A DNA stretch of 64,000 bases from Altibacter sp. HG106. GTDB taxonomy: Bacteria; Bacteroidota; Bacteroidia; Flavobacteriales; Flavobacteriaceae. The notes below the pieces were generated by a model, which was not told where the DNA came from, searched no databases, and saw nothing but the letters and a program-made list of their open reading frames with translations. This document shows, piece after piece, positions 36,542 to 45,505 of the stretch. The DNA lies in assembly GCF_028561755.1 (NCBI RefSeq), contig NZ_JAQQTD010000004.1, positions 124,001 through 188,000 of the forward strand, read 5' to 3'. The position numbers were made by a program, and so were the translations under genes. Position 1 is the first letter of the stretch. Each line of letters starts with the position of its first letter.

Positions 36542-38779
36542 ATGGATATAAAATCTGCCATAACGATTTTATGTTTACTATTCTTCGGAATTTTGTTGGG
36601 ATATTCTCAAGAACCTACCGATGCAGAAGAGGCTACCCTTCAGCAACTACTTCGCAACATCAAGGAAGATTATTATGCCTATCGTTACTCGGATGCGATC
36701 CGTGATTGTTCTCGTATGATTGATCTTGCCAACTATTCCGGGGCCGGGTATTATCAATTTAGAGCCTACAATGAGTTAGGGCATATTCACAACTCCATTA
36801 AAGATACCGCGAAGGCGCGCTTCTATTACGAAAAGTCGTTAGAAGTTGCTATGGAAACGGGGCAGGACAGTTTGTTGCCCTGGGCCTATAATGACCTTGC
36901 CAATGCGTATTCCGAAGATATTGAAAATCATGAAAAAATGATTTCTTTATACAAAAAGGCGATCGCTATCAATAAAAAACAAAAGGCTCCGGATTACCAG
37001 AATTTGGTGCAGTATATGAACATTGCCTGGACATATCTGGACCTTCAAATGCCGGCCATGGCATATCCCTACCTCATTAAAACGCAGGAGTTAGCGAAGC
37101 AAAAGAAACAGCACGATTTGCTCTTGCTCAACTTAGACTTGTTATTTGCACGCTACTATTTTTACAGCGATGCCGACCCTAGCCGAGCCGTCGAACTTTT
37201 CGAAAAGAGCGCAGTCACTGCGGAAGCCAATAATTATTTGGATCAGTTGATCATTGCGCAGAAATACCTTTCCGAAGCCTATGAGAATCTCGGAGATTTT
37301 AAATCGGCCAATGCTCGCTTGCGTTCGCTTCAGGAGGTGAAGGAACGCCTTCATCTCATAGAAAAGGAGACACAGTTGCTAGAGGCGAGTTCTAAATTTG
37401 AGGTAAGTCAGTATAAAAAAGACTTAGACTTGGCGCAACGCGAGGAACAGTATTCGGCCGCTATGATGGATAAGTCGAAGTTGCTCAACACCATCTTTAT
37501 CATTTGTGCGATGGTATTCTTACTGGGCTTTATCACCATATTGTTCTTCACGAAAAATAGAAAGAAGTACATTGCTAAATTGCGTGAAAAGAATGCGCAA
37601 CTCACGGAAGCCAAGAACAGGGCAGAGGAGCTATCAACCTTGAAAACACAATTTTTCTCTACGGTGAGTCATGAAATTCGCACGCCCTTATATGGAGTTG
37701 TAGGACTCTCCTCCATCTTACTGGAAGATGAAGCGCTAAAAAGTCATCACGAAGACCTTACCTCCTTGAAATTCTCAGCAGATTATCTCCTGGCACTTAT
37801 TAACGATGTATTGCTAATGAACAAGATGGAGTCGAGTAGTATTAATTTGGAGAAGAATTCATTTTCGCTTCAGACCCTACTTTCCAATATTGTAAGATCG
37901 TTTGCTTTTGGACTCGAACAAAACAACAATCAGATTCACATTTCTATTGATGACACTCTTCCAGACCGGCTCATGGGAGATTCCATTCGACTCTCGCAAA
38001 TTTTGATGAATTTGGTTGGAAACGCGGTAAAATTCAACGAAAACGGGAATATTTGGATCAATATTCGGAAAAAAGAAACCAAAAAGGACGATTTATATGT
38101 GCTGCGTTTTGAAGTTAAGGATGATGGGATTGGTATTGCGGATGACAAGCAAGAGCTGATCTTTGAAGAGTTTTCTCAGGTGGAAAGTAACAATTACGAC
38201 TATCAGGGCACCGGTCTGGGATTACCCATTGTTAAGAAGCTGTTGGCGCTCTACGGAAGCAAAATTGAATTGGAAAGTGCGCTTGGCAAAGGATCCACAT
38301 TCGCTTTTGATCTGTCGTTAGAGGCCGATCCCGCCTATGCGCGAGATCGAGAGGTACCAGTACTAGAAGAGGTTATGTTAGAAGATCCTTCGGCCTTTGA
38401 AGACATTCATATCTTGATTGTAGACGACAATAAAATTAATCAGAAAATCACGCAAAAGATACTTCAAGCGAAAGGGTTTCAATGCAGTCTGGCAGACGAT
38501 GGCGGTATGGCGGTTGCCCGGGCAGAGGAGGCAAAATACAACCTCATTTTAATGGACATACACATGCCTATGATGGACGGTATCGAGGCCACACGACGCA
38601 TTCGAAAATTCGATTCCGTTACGCCTATCGTCGCACTTACGGCCGTTGAGGCTAGCGAAATACGAAGTCAGATACAGGAAGTAGGCATGGACGATATTAT
38701 CCTCAAACCTTACGATGTTTCTCAATTTTTAAATACGATTCTCAGAAATCTTCACCGTATTCATTCGAAAGCGATCTAG
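36542..38779 (+). CDS. Hybrid sensor histidine kinase with TPR sensor and receiver domain
   Basis: The 745-residue protein has a signal/anchor (about 1-22), periplasmic TPR repeats (about 35-280), one membrane helix (about 314-336), a coiled linker, HisKA with His377 (STVSHEIRTP), the ATPase lobe with DDGIGI and GTGLGLPIVKK (about 525-570), and a C-terminal receiver domain with Asp672 (LILMDIHMP) and Lys in ILKPYD. No DNA-binding output is attached, so signal must pass to another protein. TPR repeats suggest it senses protein or envelope partners. Confidence 0.93.
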   Translation: MDIKSAITILCLLFFGILLGYSQEPTDAEEATLQQLLRNIKEDYYAYRYSDAIRDCSRMIDLANYSGAGYYQFRAYNELGHIHNSIKDTAKARFYYEKSLEVAMETGQDSLLPWAYNDLANAYSEDIENHEKMISLYKKAIAINKKQKAPDYQNLVQYMNIAWTYLDLQMPAMAYPYLIKTQELAKQKKQHDLLLLNLDLLFARYYFYSDADPSRAVELFEKSAVTAEANNYLDQLIIAQKYLSEAYENLGDFKSANARLRSLQEVKERLHLIEKETQLLEASSKFEVSQYKKDLDLAQREEQYSAAMMDKSKLLNTIFIICAMVFLLGFITILFFTKNRKKYIAKLREKNAQLTEAKNRAEELSTLKTQFFSTVSHEIRTPLYGVVGLSSILLEDEALKSHHEDLTSLKFSADYLLALINDVLLMNKMESSSINLEKNSFSLQTLLSNIVRSFAFGLEQNNNQIHISIDDTLPDRLMGDSIRLSQILMNLVGNAVKFNENGNIWINIRKKETKKDDLYVLRFEVKDDGIGIADDKQELIFEEFSQVESNNYDYQGTGLGLPIVKKLLALYGSKIELESALGKGSTFAFDLSLEADPAYARDREVPVLEEVMLEDPSAFEDIHILIVDDNKINQKITQKILQAKGFQCSLADDGGMAVARAEEAKYNLILMDIHMPMMDGIEATRRIRKFDSVTPIVALTAVEASEIRSQIQEVGMDDIILKPYDVSQFLNTILRNLHRIHSKAI

Positions 38780-38784
38780 CTACA

Positions 38785-39897
38785 TTAGGAGTCTTCAGAA
38801 GAAGGCTCTGATTTTTCTTTCGGTTTATCCAGTACTTGTATCCCCATGCGCTTGGCACGGCGCTCCCAATTTTTACGGGCCTGCGCTTGCATATCCTCAA
38901 TGGCGTCACTCTCGTCCATAATTTCGAGTCCTAAGAGGGTCTCGATAATATCTTCCATGGTGACGATACCGGTAGTATTTCCGAATTCATCCACCACTAA
39001 GGCAATATGCGCTCGCAACTTAATAAAGGTGTCAAATAGATCGGGAATTGGCGTATCGTCCTGAACAACGGAGATTTCTCGCTTAATGTCACTTAGTGGT
39101 TTTTCACCGCGCTCTTCTACGATCTCCTCCAAGACATCGTCGCGAAGGACAAACCCCGTGATGTTATTATTCTTTTCTTTGAAAATAGGAATTCGGGAAA
39201 ATTGTAAATTTTTATGCTCTTCATGAAACTGCTTCAACGGCATGGACTCTTCTTCGCTGGTAACCACAGAGAACGGCGTCATGACGTTTTTAGCGACAAC
39301 CGACTTAAACACTAACAGGTTTTTAATTACGGCGCTTTCATTTTCTTCAAAAACACCTTCTTGTTCGGCGGCATCTGTGATGGCAATGAACTCTTCCCGA
39401 CTCATGGTGCTTACATGAGCCGATTTACCGATCAGTTTGGTGGTAAGCATAAGCAACCAAAGGATACCCGTATACTTCAGCGGGAAGATGATGAATTTTA
39501 AAAATAGGGCAGTAAACCCTCCCAATTTTTTCCAATAGGTAGCTCCTATGGTCTTCGGAATTATTTCAGACACGATAAGGATCAAAAACGTCATGATAGA
39601 GGAAACGATCCCTACCATGTTTACCCCCCAAACTTCTACTTTATACGGAAGTTTTTCAGCCTGAACCCCAACCAAAATAGCTCCTACCGTGTGCGCAATA
39701 GTATTCAGCGTAAGAATTGCGATCAGTGGACGGTCTATATCCTTTTTATAATTGGCCAGCGTGGTAGCGTAGCCTTTGCCTTCCTGGCGTTTTACTTTAA
39801 TGAAAGTGGGCGTGAAGCTTAGTAAAGCCGCTTCCAAAATGGAACATAAGAAGGAAAAGAAGATAGAAAGGAAGGCGTAAAGTATGAGCAGGGTCAT
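38785..39897 (-). CDS. CNNM/CBS-domain membrane protein (CorC/hemolysin family)
   Basis: The 370-residue protein has four membrane segments in the first 150 residues (CNNM/DUF21), then a CBS pair (about 205-330) with VTMEDIIETLLG and FSRIPIFKEKN, and a charged tail. Relatives such as MpfA and CorB/CorC control Mg2+ or Na+ efflux and sense nucleotides with the CBS domains. It probably exports Mg2+. No regulator sits next to it. It converges with the hybrid kinase gene, 5 bp apart. Confidence 0.85.
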   Translation of the reverse strand: MTLLILYAFLSIFFSFLCSILEAALLSFTPTFIKVKRQEGKGYATTLANYKKDIDRPLIAILTLNTIAHTVGAILVGVQAEKLPYKVEVWGVNMVGIVSSIMTFLILIVSEIIPKTIGATYWKKLGGFTALFLKFIIFPLKYTGILWLLMLTTKLIGKSAHVSTMSREEFIAITDAAEQEGVFEENESAVIKNLLVFKSVVAKNVMTPFSVVTSEEESMPLKQFHEEHKNLQFSRIPIFKEKNNNITGFVLRDDVLEEIVEERGEKPLSDIKREISVVQDDTPIPDLFDTFIKLRAHIALVVDEFGNTTGIVTMEDIIETLLGLEIMDESDAIEDMQAQARKNWERRAKRMGIQVLDKPKEKSEPSSEDS

Positions 39898-39961
39898 TCG
39901 CTAGTACATTTGGTGCAAGGTATTGTTTTCGCTTAAAATTCCTCTTAAAAGTAGTATAAAA

Positions 39962-40495
39962 TTACCAACCTACATAACGTGGAGGGCTGAGGTCTTTTAG
40001 GTTGAGATACACAATTAATTGTCCGCGATGGTGCGTCACATGATCTTGTAGCAGCTGTAGCATTTGCAGTCTGTTTTTAGGACCGGCAAAAAAATCGACG
40101 GTTTCCGACAGTTTCTCGTTAGATGTCGCTTGAACCTGTTTTGCGACCAAATCAAAACGTTCCGAGAGCGCCTCGAGCAATTGTTGTTTCGACAGCGTTG
40201 TAGCGTCTACCTTCGTATACGTCTCTTCGGAAAAGTAGGTGGTTCCTAACCAATGCATGTTTTGTTGAATATGTAGTAACTGCTCTTGAAAGCTCATTTG
40301 TCGAGGACTGGGCTTAAAGTCGTACCCGTCTTCGGGCATGGTTTCGGCAATTTCAAGCAAATACAACTTTGAGTTGGCCCATTTTTCGAGCCAGATTGCT
40401 TTTATATCAAGCGTTTCGGGAATGTTCGTCTTGGTTTGAGCCACGGTCATGGGACCCACTAAAAGTATCAAAAGGATAGAGAAATAAGCTTTCAT
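39962..40495 (-). CDS. Secreted DinB-like helical-bundle protein
   Basis: The 177-residue protein has a signal peptide (MKAYFSILLILLVGPMTVAQ) followed by a four-helix DinB-type domain. Putative metal ligands are His in LLHIQQNMHW and in DHVTHHRGQ, the usual DinB/YfiT arrangement. Members often act as thiol-dependent transferases or bind metal; no activity can be named here. The ATG at 40495 gives the signal peptide, so the longer upstream frame is not used. It faces the periplasm, unusual for DinB proteins. Confidence 0.78.
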   Translation of the reverse strand: MKAYFSILLILLVGPMTVAQTKTNIPETLDIKAIWLEKWANSKLYLLEIAETMPEDGYDFKPSPRQMSFQEQLLHIQQNMHWLGTTYFSEETYTKVDATTLSKQQLLEALSERFDLVAKQVQATSNEKLSETVDFFAGPKNRLQMLQLLQDHVTHHRGQLIVYLNLKDLSPPRYVGW

Positions 40496-40656
40496 TTGAT
40501 CGGAGTACATTTTTTGACGAAGGTACATAAAAAGTTTTCGTACCTTGAAAGAGCTTTCCGCGTGGCGGAATATGGCAAACATCTCCCCTGCTTATTGTTA
40601 CGAAATTCATGTCGGTTGCTTTCTGAAGCACCGTCATTCTTAATAGTTCAAAGCGT

Positions 40657-41121
40657 ATGGAAGTTTTCATCACCAAAAACAACAGTACCGAGTTAAAGAT
40701 ACGGCTGCAATACAATACGATTGCTGCGGTAGATGGTCCTCCCACCGTTGCCGTAAATTTTGGCAGCCCGCAACAGAAGGTTATTCCCGTAACAGATCAG
40801 GGTGATCATTTTTTAGCGCGCGTTGTAAAAGAGGAGCTTTTGGCCAGCGGGCAAGTGAAGTTGGTCAATAACTTCATGTTAGACTTGGATCAACTTGGTA
40901 ATAAGGATCAAATCATTCAAAATACCGAAACGGACTTTCACTTTGACGGCGGTCAGGGAGAAGAAGACCATTTTTCACATGAACCACCGGGCGATGTACA
41001 TCCTGGAGATCCACAGAGCAAGAGTTTTCGCATTTCAAAAACGATTCGAATAGTGCTCATACCAAGGCTCAAAGAAGATATGGAGCAATTGCTAAAAGAA
41101 TTATTAAAACAGCAGTCATGA
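40657..41121 (+). CDS. Unrecognised protein, 154 residues
   Basis: No domain is recognised. The protein lacks a signal peptide. Its N-terminal half (about 1-75) has alternating hydrophobic residues suggesting beta strands (LKIRLQYNTIAAVDGPPTVAVNF). The middle (about 92-118) is acidic and His-rich (FHFDGGQGEEDHFSHE), which could bind metal. It ends in a basic/amphipathic helix. Its stop overlaps the start of the next gene by 4 nt (ATGA, 41118-41121), so the pair functions together. Confidence 0.6.
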   Translation: MEVFITKNNSTELKIRLQYNTIAAVDGPPTVAVNFGSPQQKVIPVTDQGDHFLARVVKEELLASGQVKLVNNFMLDLDQLGNKDQIIQNTETDFHFDGGQGEEDHFSHEPPGDVHPGDPQSKSFRISKTIRIVLIPRLKEDMEQLLKELLKQQS

Positions 41122-42344
41122 GAAGTATCGTCATCATGTCACTACTCGTTGGGAGTACCCTGTTGGGTCAGGAGAAGAACGACGTTTCAATTACCGACTT
41201 CAATTTCGAAAGTACGACCAATCCCGCCTTTACCTTGCTAGAGGAGTCGCCCACACAACTGAATACGCCCACCAATCTTCGTGATGTGGCGATCTATCTG
41301 AACAACGGAATTGCCAACACCAATTTGGCGGTAGAAATAAACCCCTATTGGTTTATCGCTCCAAAAAAGCGACAATCGTATTTGCGTTATCGCGGATTTC
41401 GATGGCGTAACACGGCTACTTCAGAAGATCAAACCGAAGCGTCATTTAAGCATGATCCTTGGGTTGCCTACGAAACACAATCTTCGTTCACCGTAGGGTA
41501 TGTCTCAAAAAAGTTTGCTGGTTTCGAGGACGAACGACCTGTGGCAGCGGTTGGCTTTCGAACGACCCTTATTTCATTTTACAATGCAACGCGTCAAAAT
41601 AAAATAAAGGAGGTTGTACAAGGACTAAGGCAAGGAGTTACGGCTGCTCAGAATGTGGCTTTTAAACAATTTCTTGATTTGAATTATACCGAGTTAGTTC
41701 AGCCCGATGATCGGTATTGTAATCGGGAAAGCAGCGACCCTCTTCTGGCCCCTTATTTGGAAGCCGCGAAAGCCTATAGGACACAATTTGGAAGTCCTGA
41801 TTCGGCTGCTGCTATCTTAGAAAAGTATTTGGCAGAACGATGTGAAATCGTTTCGGCATTTGTAAACAATCCGAAATCGATTAAGCCCAATTTTAGATTG
41901 GACGGTGCCCTGGCGTATAGTTGGTTATTTGCTGAAAACTCAATTGACAGTGCTACCGAGAATCGTTTTTCGACCTGGCTTACTGCAGACTTGGCAATTC
42001 ACTTTAGCGACACCAATTATCTGCACGGATACGCTATTGGAAAGTATTTAGACGACGGATTTGTGAGGGATGCGAACGGAGCGTTTTCCTCTGAGGTTTT
42101 TTGGGATGTAGGCGGAAAGATAGAATTGGAAACTACCCGCCTGAAAGTTGGGGTTGAATATCTGAAGCGCTTTGGCGTGGGTGAGCAGGAGCGATTCGTG
42201 GGCAGCATTAGTTACCAACTGAATGAAAACCTAAGCCTTGTTGGGGCTTTTGGAGAAGACTTCCCGACCGACGAAAATCTGGTGACCCTGTTTGGTATTA
42301 ATTGGGGTATTGCCGCAGGAGGTCAAACCTTTAGTCAGCAATAA
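41118..42344 (+). CDS. Secreted or outer-membrane protein of unknown function
   Basis: The 408-residue protein has a signal peptide (about 1-19, SIVIMSLLVGSTLLGQ) and a mature region with many Tyr-, Phe- and Trp-rich segments spaced like beta strands (residues about 60-160 and 260-400), suggesting a barrel. Strand-like segments near the C-terminus (FVGSISYQLNENLSLVGAF) resemble porin strands. I do not recognise a family. It overlaps the preceding gene by 4 nt. Its 3' end overlaps the convergent hemB gene by 14 nt. Confidence 0.62.
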   Translation: MRSIVIMSLLVGSTLLGQEKNDVSITDFNFESTTNPAFTLLEESPTQLNTPTNLRDVAIYLNNGIANTNLAVEINPYWFIAPKKRQSYLRYRGFRWRNTATSEDQTEASFKHDPWVAYETQSSFTVGYVSKKFAGFEDERPVAAVGFRTTLISFYNATRQNKIKEVVQGLRQGVTAAQNVAFKQFLDLNYTELVQPDDRYCNRESSDPLLAPYLEAAKAYRTQFGSPDSAAAILEKYLAERCEIVSAFVNNPKSIKPNFRLDGALAYSWLFAENSIDSATENRFSTWLTADLAIHFSDTNYLHGYAIGKYLDDGFVRDANGAFSSEVFWDVGGKIELETTRLKVGVEYLKRFGVGEQERFVGSISYQLNENLSLVGAFGEDFPTDENLVTLFGINWGIAAGGQTFSQQ

Positions 42345-43323
42345 GCCGTACGGCATCCTTGGCAAAATAACTAGCGATGATATGCGCCCCGGCACGTTTG
42401 ATAGCCGTAAGCTGTTCCATCATCACCTGATCGTGATCTAACCAACCTTTTTCCGAAGCTGCTTTCAGCATCGCGTATTCTCCACTTACCTGATATACGG
42501 CCACCGGCACCTGTACGGTATTTCGAATATCCCGTACAATATCCAAATAGCAGAGCCCCGGTTTTACCATGACAATATCGGCCCCTTCTTCAATATCCTG
42601 AAGGGTCTCGTTAAGCGCTTCGGCTCTATTAGCCGAATCCATTTGATAGGTTTTTTTGTCCTTCGGAATGTTGTGAAGTGCTACTGGAGCCGAATCTAGT
42701 GCATCGCGAAACGGTCCGTAAAAGGCAGAAGCATACTTGGCACTATAGCTCATAATTCCTGTGTTGTGGAAGCCTTCGTCTTCTAGCAAGCTGCGAATTT
42801 CGAATATGCGCCCATCCATCATATCGCTGGGCGCAACAAAGTCGGCTCCGGCCTTTGCGTGCGACAGGGCCATTTCGGCGAGTACGGCATTGGTGTCGTC
42901 GTTCACGATGCTGCCTTCGGAAACAATTCCGTCGTGCCCATACTTAGAGTAAGGATCAAGTGCAACGTCTGTCATTACAATCATTTCAGGAGCGGAGTCT
43001 TTGATGGTCTTGATGGCGCGCTGCATCAGTCCGTCTGGATTGAGTGCTTCCGTTCCCGAATTGTCTTTCAGGGCGTCTTCTACTTTTACGAATAAGAGGA
43101 CCGAGCGCAATCCTAGCGCATTCAGACTTTTGATCTCCGTCACCAGCGTATCTAAACTGAAGCGAAAGTAATTGGGCATGGAGGCAATTTCTTCCTTGAT
43201 ACCGGTTCCTTCCACAACAAAAAGGGGCACAAGAAAATCATTGGGTGTGATGAGGGTTTCACGAACTAATTTCCGAAGGACTTCGGAAGAGCGTAAGCGT
43301 CTGTTTCGTTGTAATGGATACAT
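42331..43323 (-). CDS. hemB: Delta-aminolevulinic acid dehydratase (porphobilinogen synthase)
   Basis: The 330-residue enzyme condenses two 5-aminolevulinate molecules into porphobilinogen. The active-site lysines are in SAKYASAFYGPF and VMVKPGLCYLD. The metal segment reads DVALDPYSKYGHDG, without the cysteines of zinc enzymes, so it is the Mg-type enzyme. The start ATG at 43323 (MYPLQRNRRLR) is chosen, because the upstream extension runs into hemF. It is the last gene of the minus-strand hem operon, 10 bp after hemF, and its 3' end overlaps the convergent unknown gene by 14 nt. Confidence 0.96.
   Translation of the reverse strand: MYPLQRNRRLRSSEVLRKLVRETLITPNDFLVPLFVVEGTGIKEEIASMPNYFRFSLDTLVTEIKSLNALGLRSVLLFVKVEDALKDNSGTEALNPDGLMQRAIKTIKDSAPEMIVMTDVALDPYSKYGHDGIVSEGSIVNDDTNAVLAEMALSHAKAGADFVAPSDMMDGRIFEIRSLLEDEGFHNTGIMSYSAKYASAFYGPFRDALDSAPVALHNIPKDKKTYQMDSANRAEALNETLQDIEEGADIVMVKPGLCYLDIVRDIRNTVQVPVAVYQVSGEYAMLKAASEKGWLDHDQVMMEQLTAIKRAGAHIIASYFAKDAVRLIAD
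43271..43288. repeat. Inverted pair of the dispersed octamer
   Basis: TTCCGAAG (43271-43278) and CTTCGGAA (43281-43288) form a perfect 8-bp inverted repeat with a 2-nt spacer, inside the 5' coding part of hemB. It is the only closely spaced pair of the family in the window and could form a small hairpin. Confidence 0.75.
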
Positions 43324-43333
43324 AAGTTTTCTT

Positions 43334-44236
43334 TTAGACCCAACTTCTGGGATGTTGTAATACGTTTTGTAATTTTTCTTCTTCGCTTCCCGGTACAGGT
43401 TGATGATCATAGCGCCATTGCACATGCGGTGGAAGGCTCATTAAAATACTCTCGATACGCCCGTTTGTTTTCAATCCAAATAGGGTTCCTTTATCGTGTA
43501 CCAAATTGAACTCTACGTAGCGACCACGCCGAATTTCTTGCCAATCCTTTTGCTTCTGAGTATAAGATGCATCTTTTCTCCGCTGTACGATGGGGAGGTA
43601 GGCCTCCAAAAAATGATTTCCCACTTCGGTCACAAAATCGTACCAGTCTTTCATGCTGCGCTCCGGTGTTTTTTTTAGATAGTCAAAGAAGAGTCCACCA
43701 ATTCCGCGAGCCTCTTCTCGATGTGCATTGTAAAAATAGGTGTCACACCGCTTTTTGTAGGTAGGATAAAAGGAAGGATCGTGCGCATCGCAGGCGTTTT
43801 TACAAATTTGATGGAAGTGGGTAGCATCTTCTTCAAATAGGTAGTAGGGAGTAAGGTCTTGCCCCCCACCAAACCATTGATCTACAATATCTCCATTGAG
43901 GTCGTACATTTCAAAATAGCGCCAATTGGCGTGAACGGTAGGGACAAACGGATTTTTAGGATGCAGCACCAAACTTAAGCCACAGGCAAAAAAGCGGGCT
44001 TCCTTAACCCCAAAATAGGCTTGCATACTTTCTGGCAACTCCCCATGAACTTCACTGATGTTTACACCTCCTTTTTCAAAGACAGCGCCATTTTCAATCA
44101 CCCGGGTTCTTCCGCCACCACCTTCCGGACGTTTCCAAAGATCTTCTTTAAAGCGTGCGCTTCCGTCTATCGCCTCAAGGGCTTCCGTAATCGTGTTTTG
44201 AAGGGTCCGTATATAGGAAACAAATTCGTTTTTCAT
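43334..44236 (-). CDS. hemF: Coproporphyrinogen III oxidase, oxygen-dependent
   Basis: The 300-residue enzyme converts coproporphyrinogen III to protoporphyrinogen IX using O2. Signatures are GRTRVIENGAVFEKGGVN, FACGLSLVLHP, TVHANWRYFE, WFGGGQDLTPYY and EEARGIGGLFFD, all characteristic of HemF rather than the radical SAM HemN. Length is standard. It overlaps the EI24-type gene by 4 nt (ATGA). Its presence shows an aerobic pathway. Confidence 0.97.
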   Translation of the reverse strand: MKNEFVSYIRTLQNTITEALEAIDGSARFKEDLWKRPEGGGGRTRVIENGAVFEKGGVNISEVHGELPESMQAYFGVKEARFFACGLSLVLHPKNPFVPTVHANWRYFEMYDLNGDIVDQWFGGGQDLTPYYLFEEDATHFHQICKNACDAHDPSFYPTYKKRCDTYFYNAHREEARGIGGLFFDYLKKTPERSMKDWYDFVTEVGNHFLEAYLPIVQRRKDASYTQKQKDWQEIRRGRYVEFNLVHDKGTLFGLKTNGRIESILMSLPPHVQWRYDHQPVPGSEEEKLQNVLQHPRSWV

Positions 44237-45003
44237 GAAGTGCTTTTTATCGCTGTTTGTTTAGCAGGTTTGTCATGCAATAATCGAAGGGTTTCGGTGC
44301 TTGCCGCAGTGACCGAGAGCGGGAACACCAAAATAATACCAATTACCGGGATCAGCAGCATCAACATAAAGACAATTCCATTTCCCACGGCGATGCCGCT
44401 ATGACTACGCACAAAACGAATGCTATGGGAGGCGTTCATATGTCTTTCTAAGGTATAATCCATATTTCCGAAGCCGGCATAATACGATTGTACTAAAAAT
44501 AAGGCAAAGCCGGTGATAAAATTGACAATTGGAATTAGGCTTAACAATAAAATAGGCAGGGTTAAGATAAGCTCCATCCCTAAATTACGGGCGTTGATTC
44601 GTATTCCTCGCCACAATTGGGTCATAAAACTGTGTTCCCGGGTTTCTGTACGAGAGAAACCATACAGATGTGCCTCAATCTTTTCGGAAACAGGACTCAT
44701 AAATGGGGCGCTTAATGCCATTACGATATGTTTGTAAAGGACGACCCCCAACGTGATGATAATGATGGCCCCGAGAAAATCACTAATGGCGTTAAAGGTG
44801 CTAGCACCCCATTCCCAAACCCAAACAATCGAAATTAAATCACCCAAGATACCCGATAACCACCATGCCAACAAACCGATAGCGATGGCTGTCACGAGAC
44901 TAATCGCAATAGGAATGGCAAAATATCGCCACAATCCGAGTCGATTTATGAGCTGTAGTGCGTTGCGGTAGGAGAAGATGCCGCTAAAAATGTTTTTTAT
45001 CAT
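44233..45003 (-). CDS. EI24/CysZ-like membrane protein
   Basis: The 256-residue protein has about six hydrophobic segments and resembles EI24/CysZ proteins. The region IEAHLYGFSRTETR and the long hydrophobic stretches (about 28-50, 70-95, 140-180 and 205-235) fit that family. CysZ transports sulfate, but no cysteine genes are near. Lying inside the haem operon, with 4-nt overlap to hemF, it may serve membrane transport of a haem intermediate; that is speculative. Confidence 0.7.
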   Translation of the reverse strand: MIKNIFSGIFSYRNALQLINRLGLWRYFAIPIAISLVTAIAIGLLAWWLSGILGDLISIVWVWEWGASTFNAISDFLGAIIIITLGVVLYKHIVMALSAPFMSPVSEKIEAHLYGFSRTETREHSFMTQLWRGIRINARNLGMELILTLPILLLSLIPIVNFITGFALFLVQSYYAGFGNMDYTLERHMNASHSIRFVRSHSGIAVGNGIVFMLMLLIPVIGIILVFPLSVTAASTETLRLLHDKPAKQTAIKSTS

Positions 45004-45019
45004 CGATTATTTAAAAGTT

Positions 45020-45505
45020 TCATTCAATGAATACCAAAGATTCTGGGAATTGCTCAATTTCTTCAATTTGAGTAACTTTTTGCGCTTTATGGGACAAATT
45101 ATCTAAAAAAGTAAGCCATTCTTCGATAGTTTTTAGTTCTTGTTTGTCAAAATAATGAAGTCCGATGCGATTGTTATGAAGGTCCATGGCTTCATCCAAA
45201 GGGCTGTTTTGGGTCACTTTTTCATACAAATTGGTGAATTTTTGTGTGAAATGAATGGCTTTTAGCTTGTTTTTATTCTTTTTAAAGGATTTTCTACAAA
45301 TCAGGATATTCCAAAGCGCATGTCGGAATGCGTTCGCTTGATTGGAACGGTGGTGACTATTTCCAAATCGTTTATTGCAGATCATCATGGTTTCGCGTGT
45401 GGCTCGCAAGGTAGGAATCAAATACAATGGATGTTTCATAAAGAGTCCAAAAAGGCGAAACCCTTGTGAAACACTTAATTGACTGATTCTAGCAAGAAGG
45501 TTCAC
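45020..45505 (-). CDS. DUF6973-like protein in the haem operon
   Basis: The 161-residue protein contains the segment [19 protein letters not shown], which resembles the NxFRHAxWN motif I associate with DUF6973-type proteins. It is basic in the first two thirds (many Arg and Lys) and acidic at the end. No signal peptide or membrane helix is clear. GTG at 45505 overlaps the hemE stop (GTGA). It is followed by the EI24-type gene after 16 bp. The function is unknown, but the tight position between hemE and hemF suggests a tie to haem or porphyrin. Confidence 0.62.
   Translation of the reverse strand: MNLLARISQLSVSQGFRLFGLFMKHPLYLIPTLRATRETMMICNKRFGNSHHRSNQANAFRHALWNILICRKSFKKNKNKLKAIHFTQKFTNLYEKVTQNSPLDEAMDLHNNRIGLHYFDKQELKTIEEWLTFLDNLSHKAQKVTQIEEIEQFPESLVFIE

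Noticed and set aside
44233-45003. Certain sulfate transporter CysZ
   Set aside because: The fold fits, but there are no cysteine genes nearby and the gene lies inside the haem operon.
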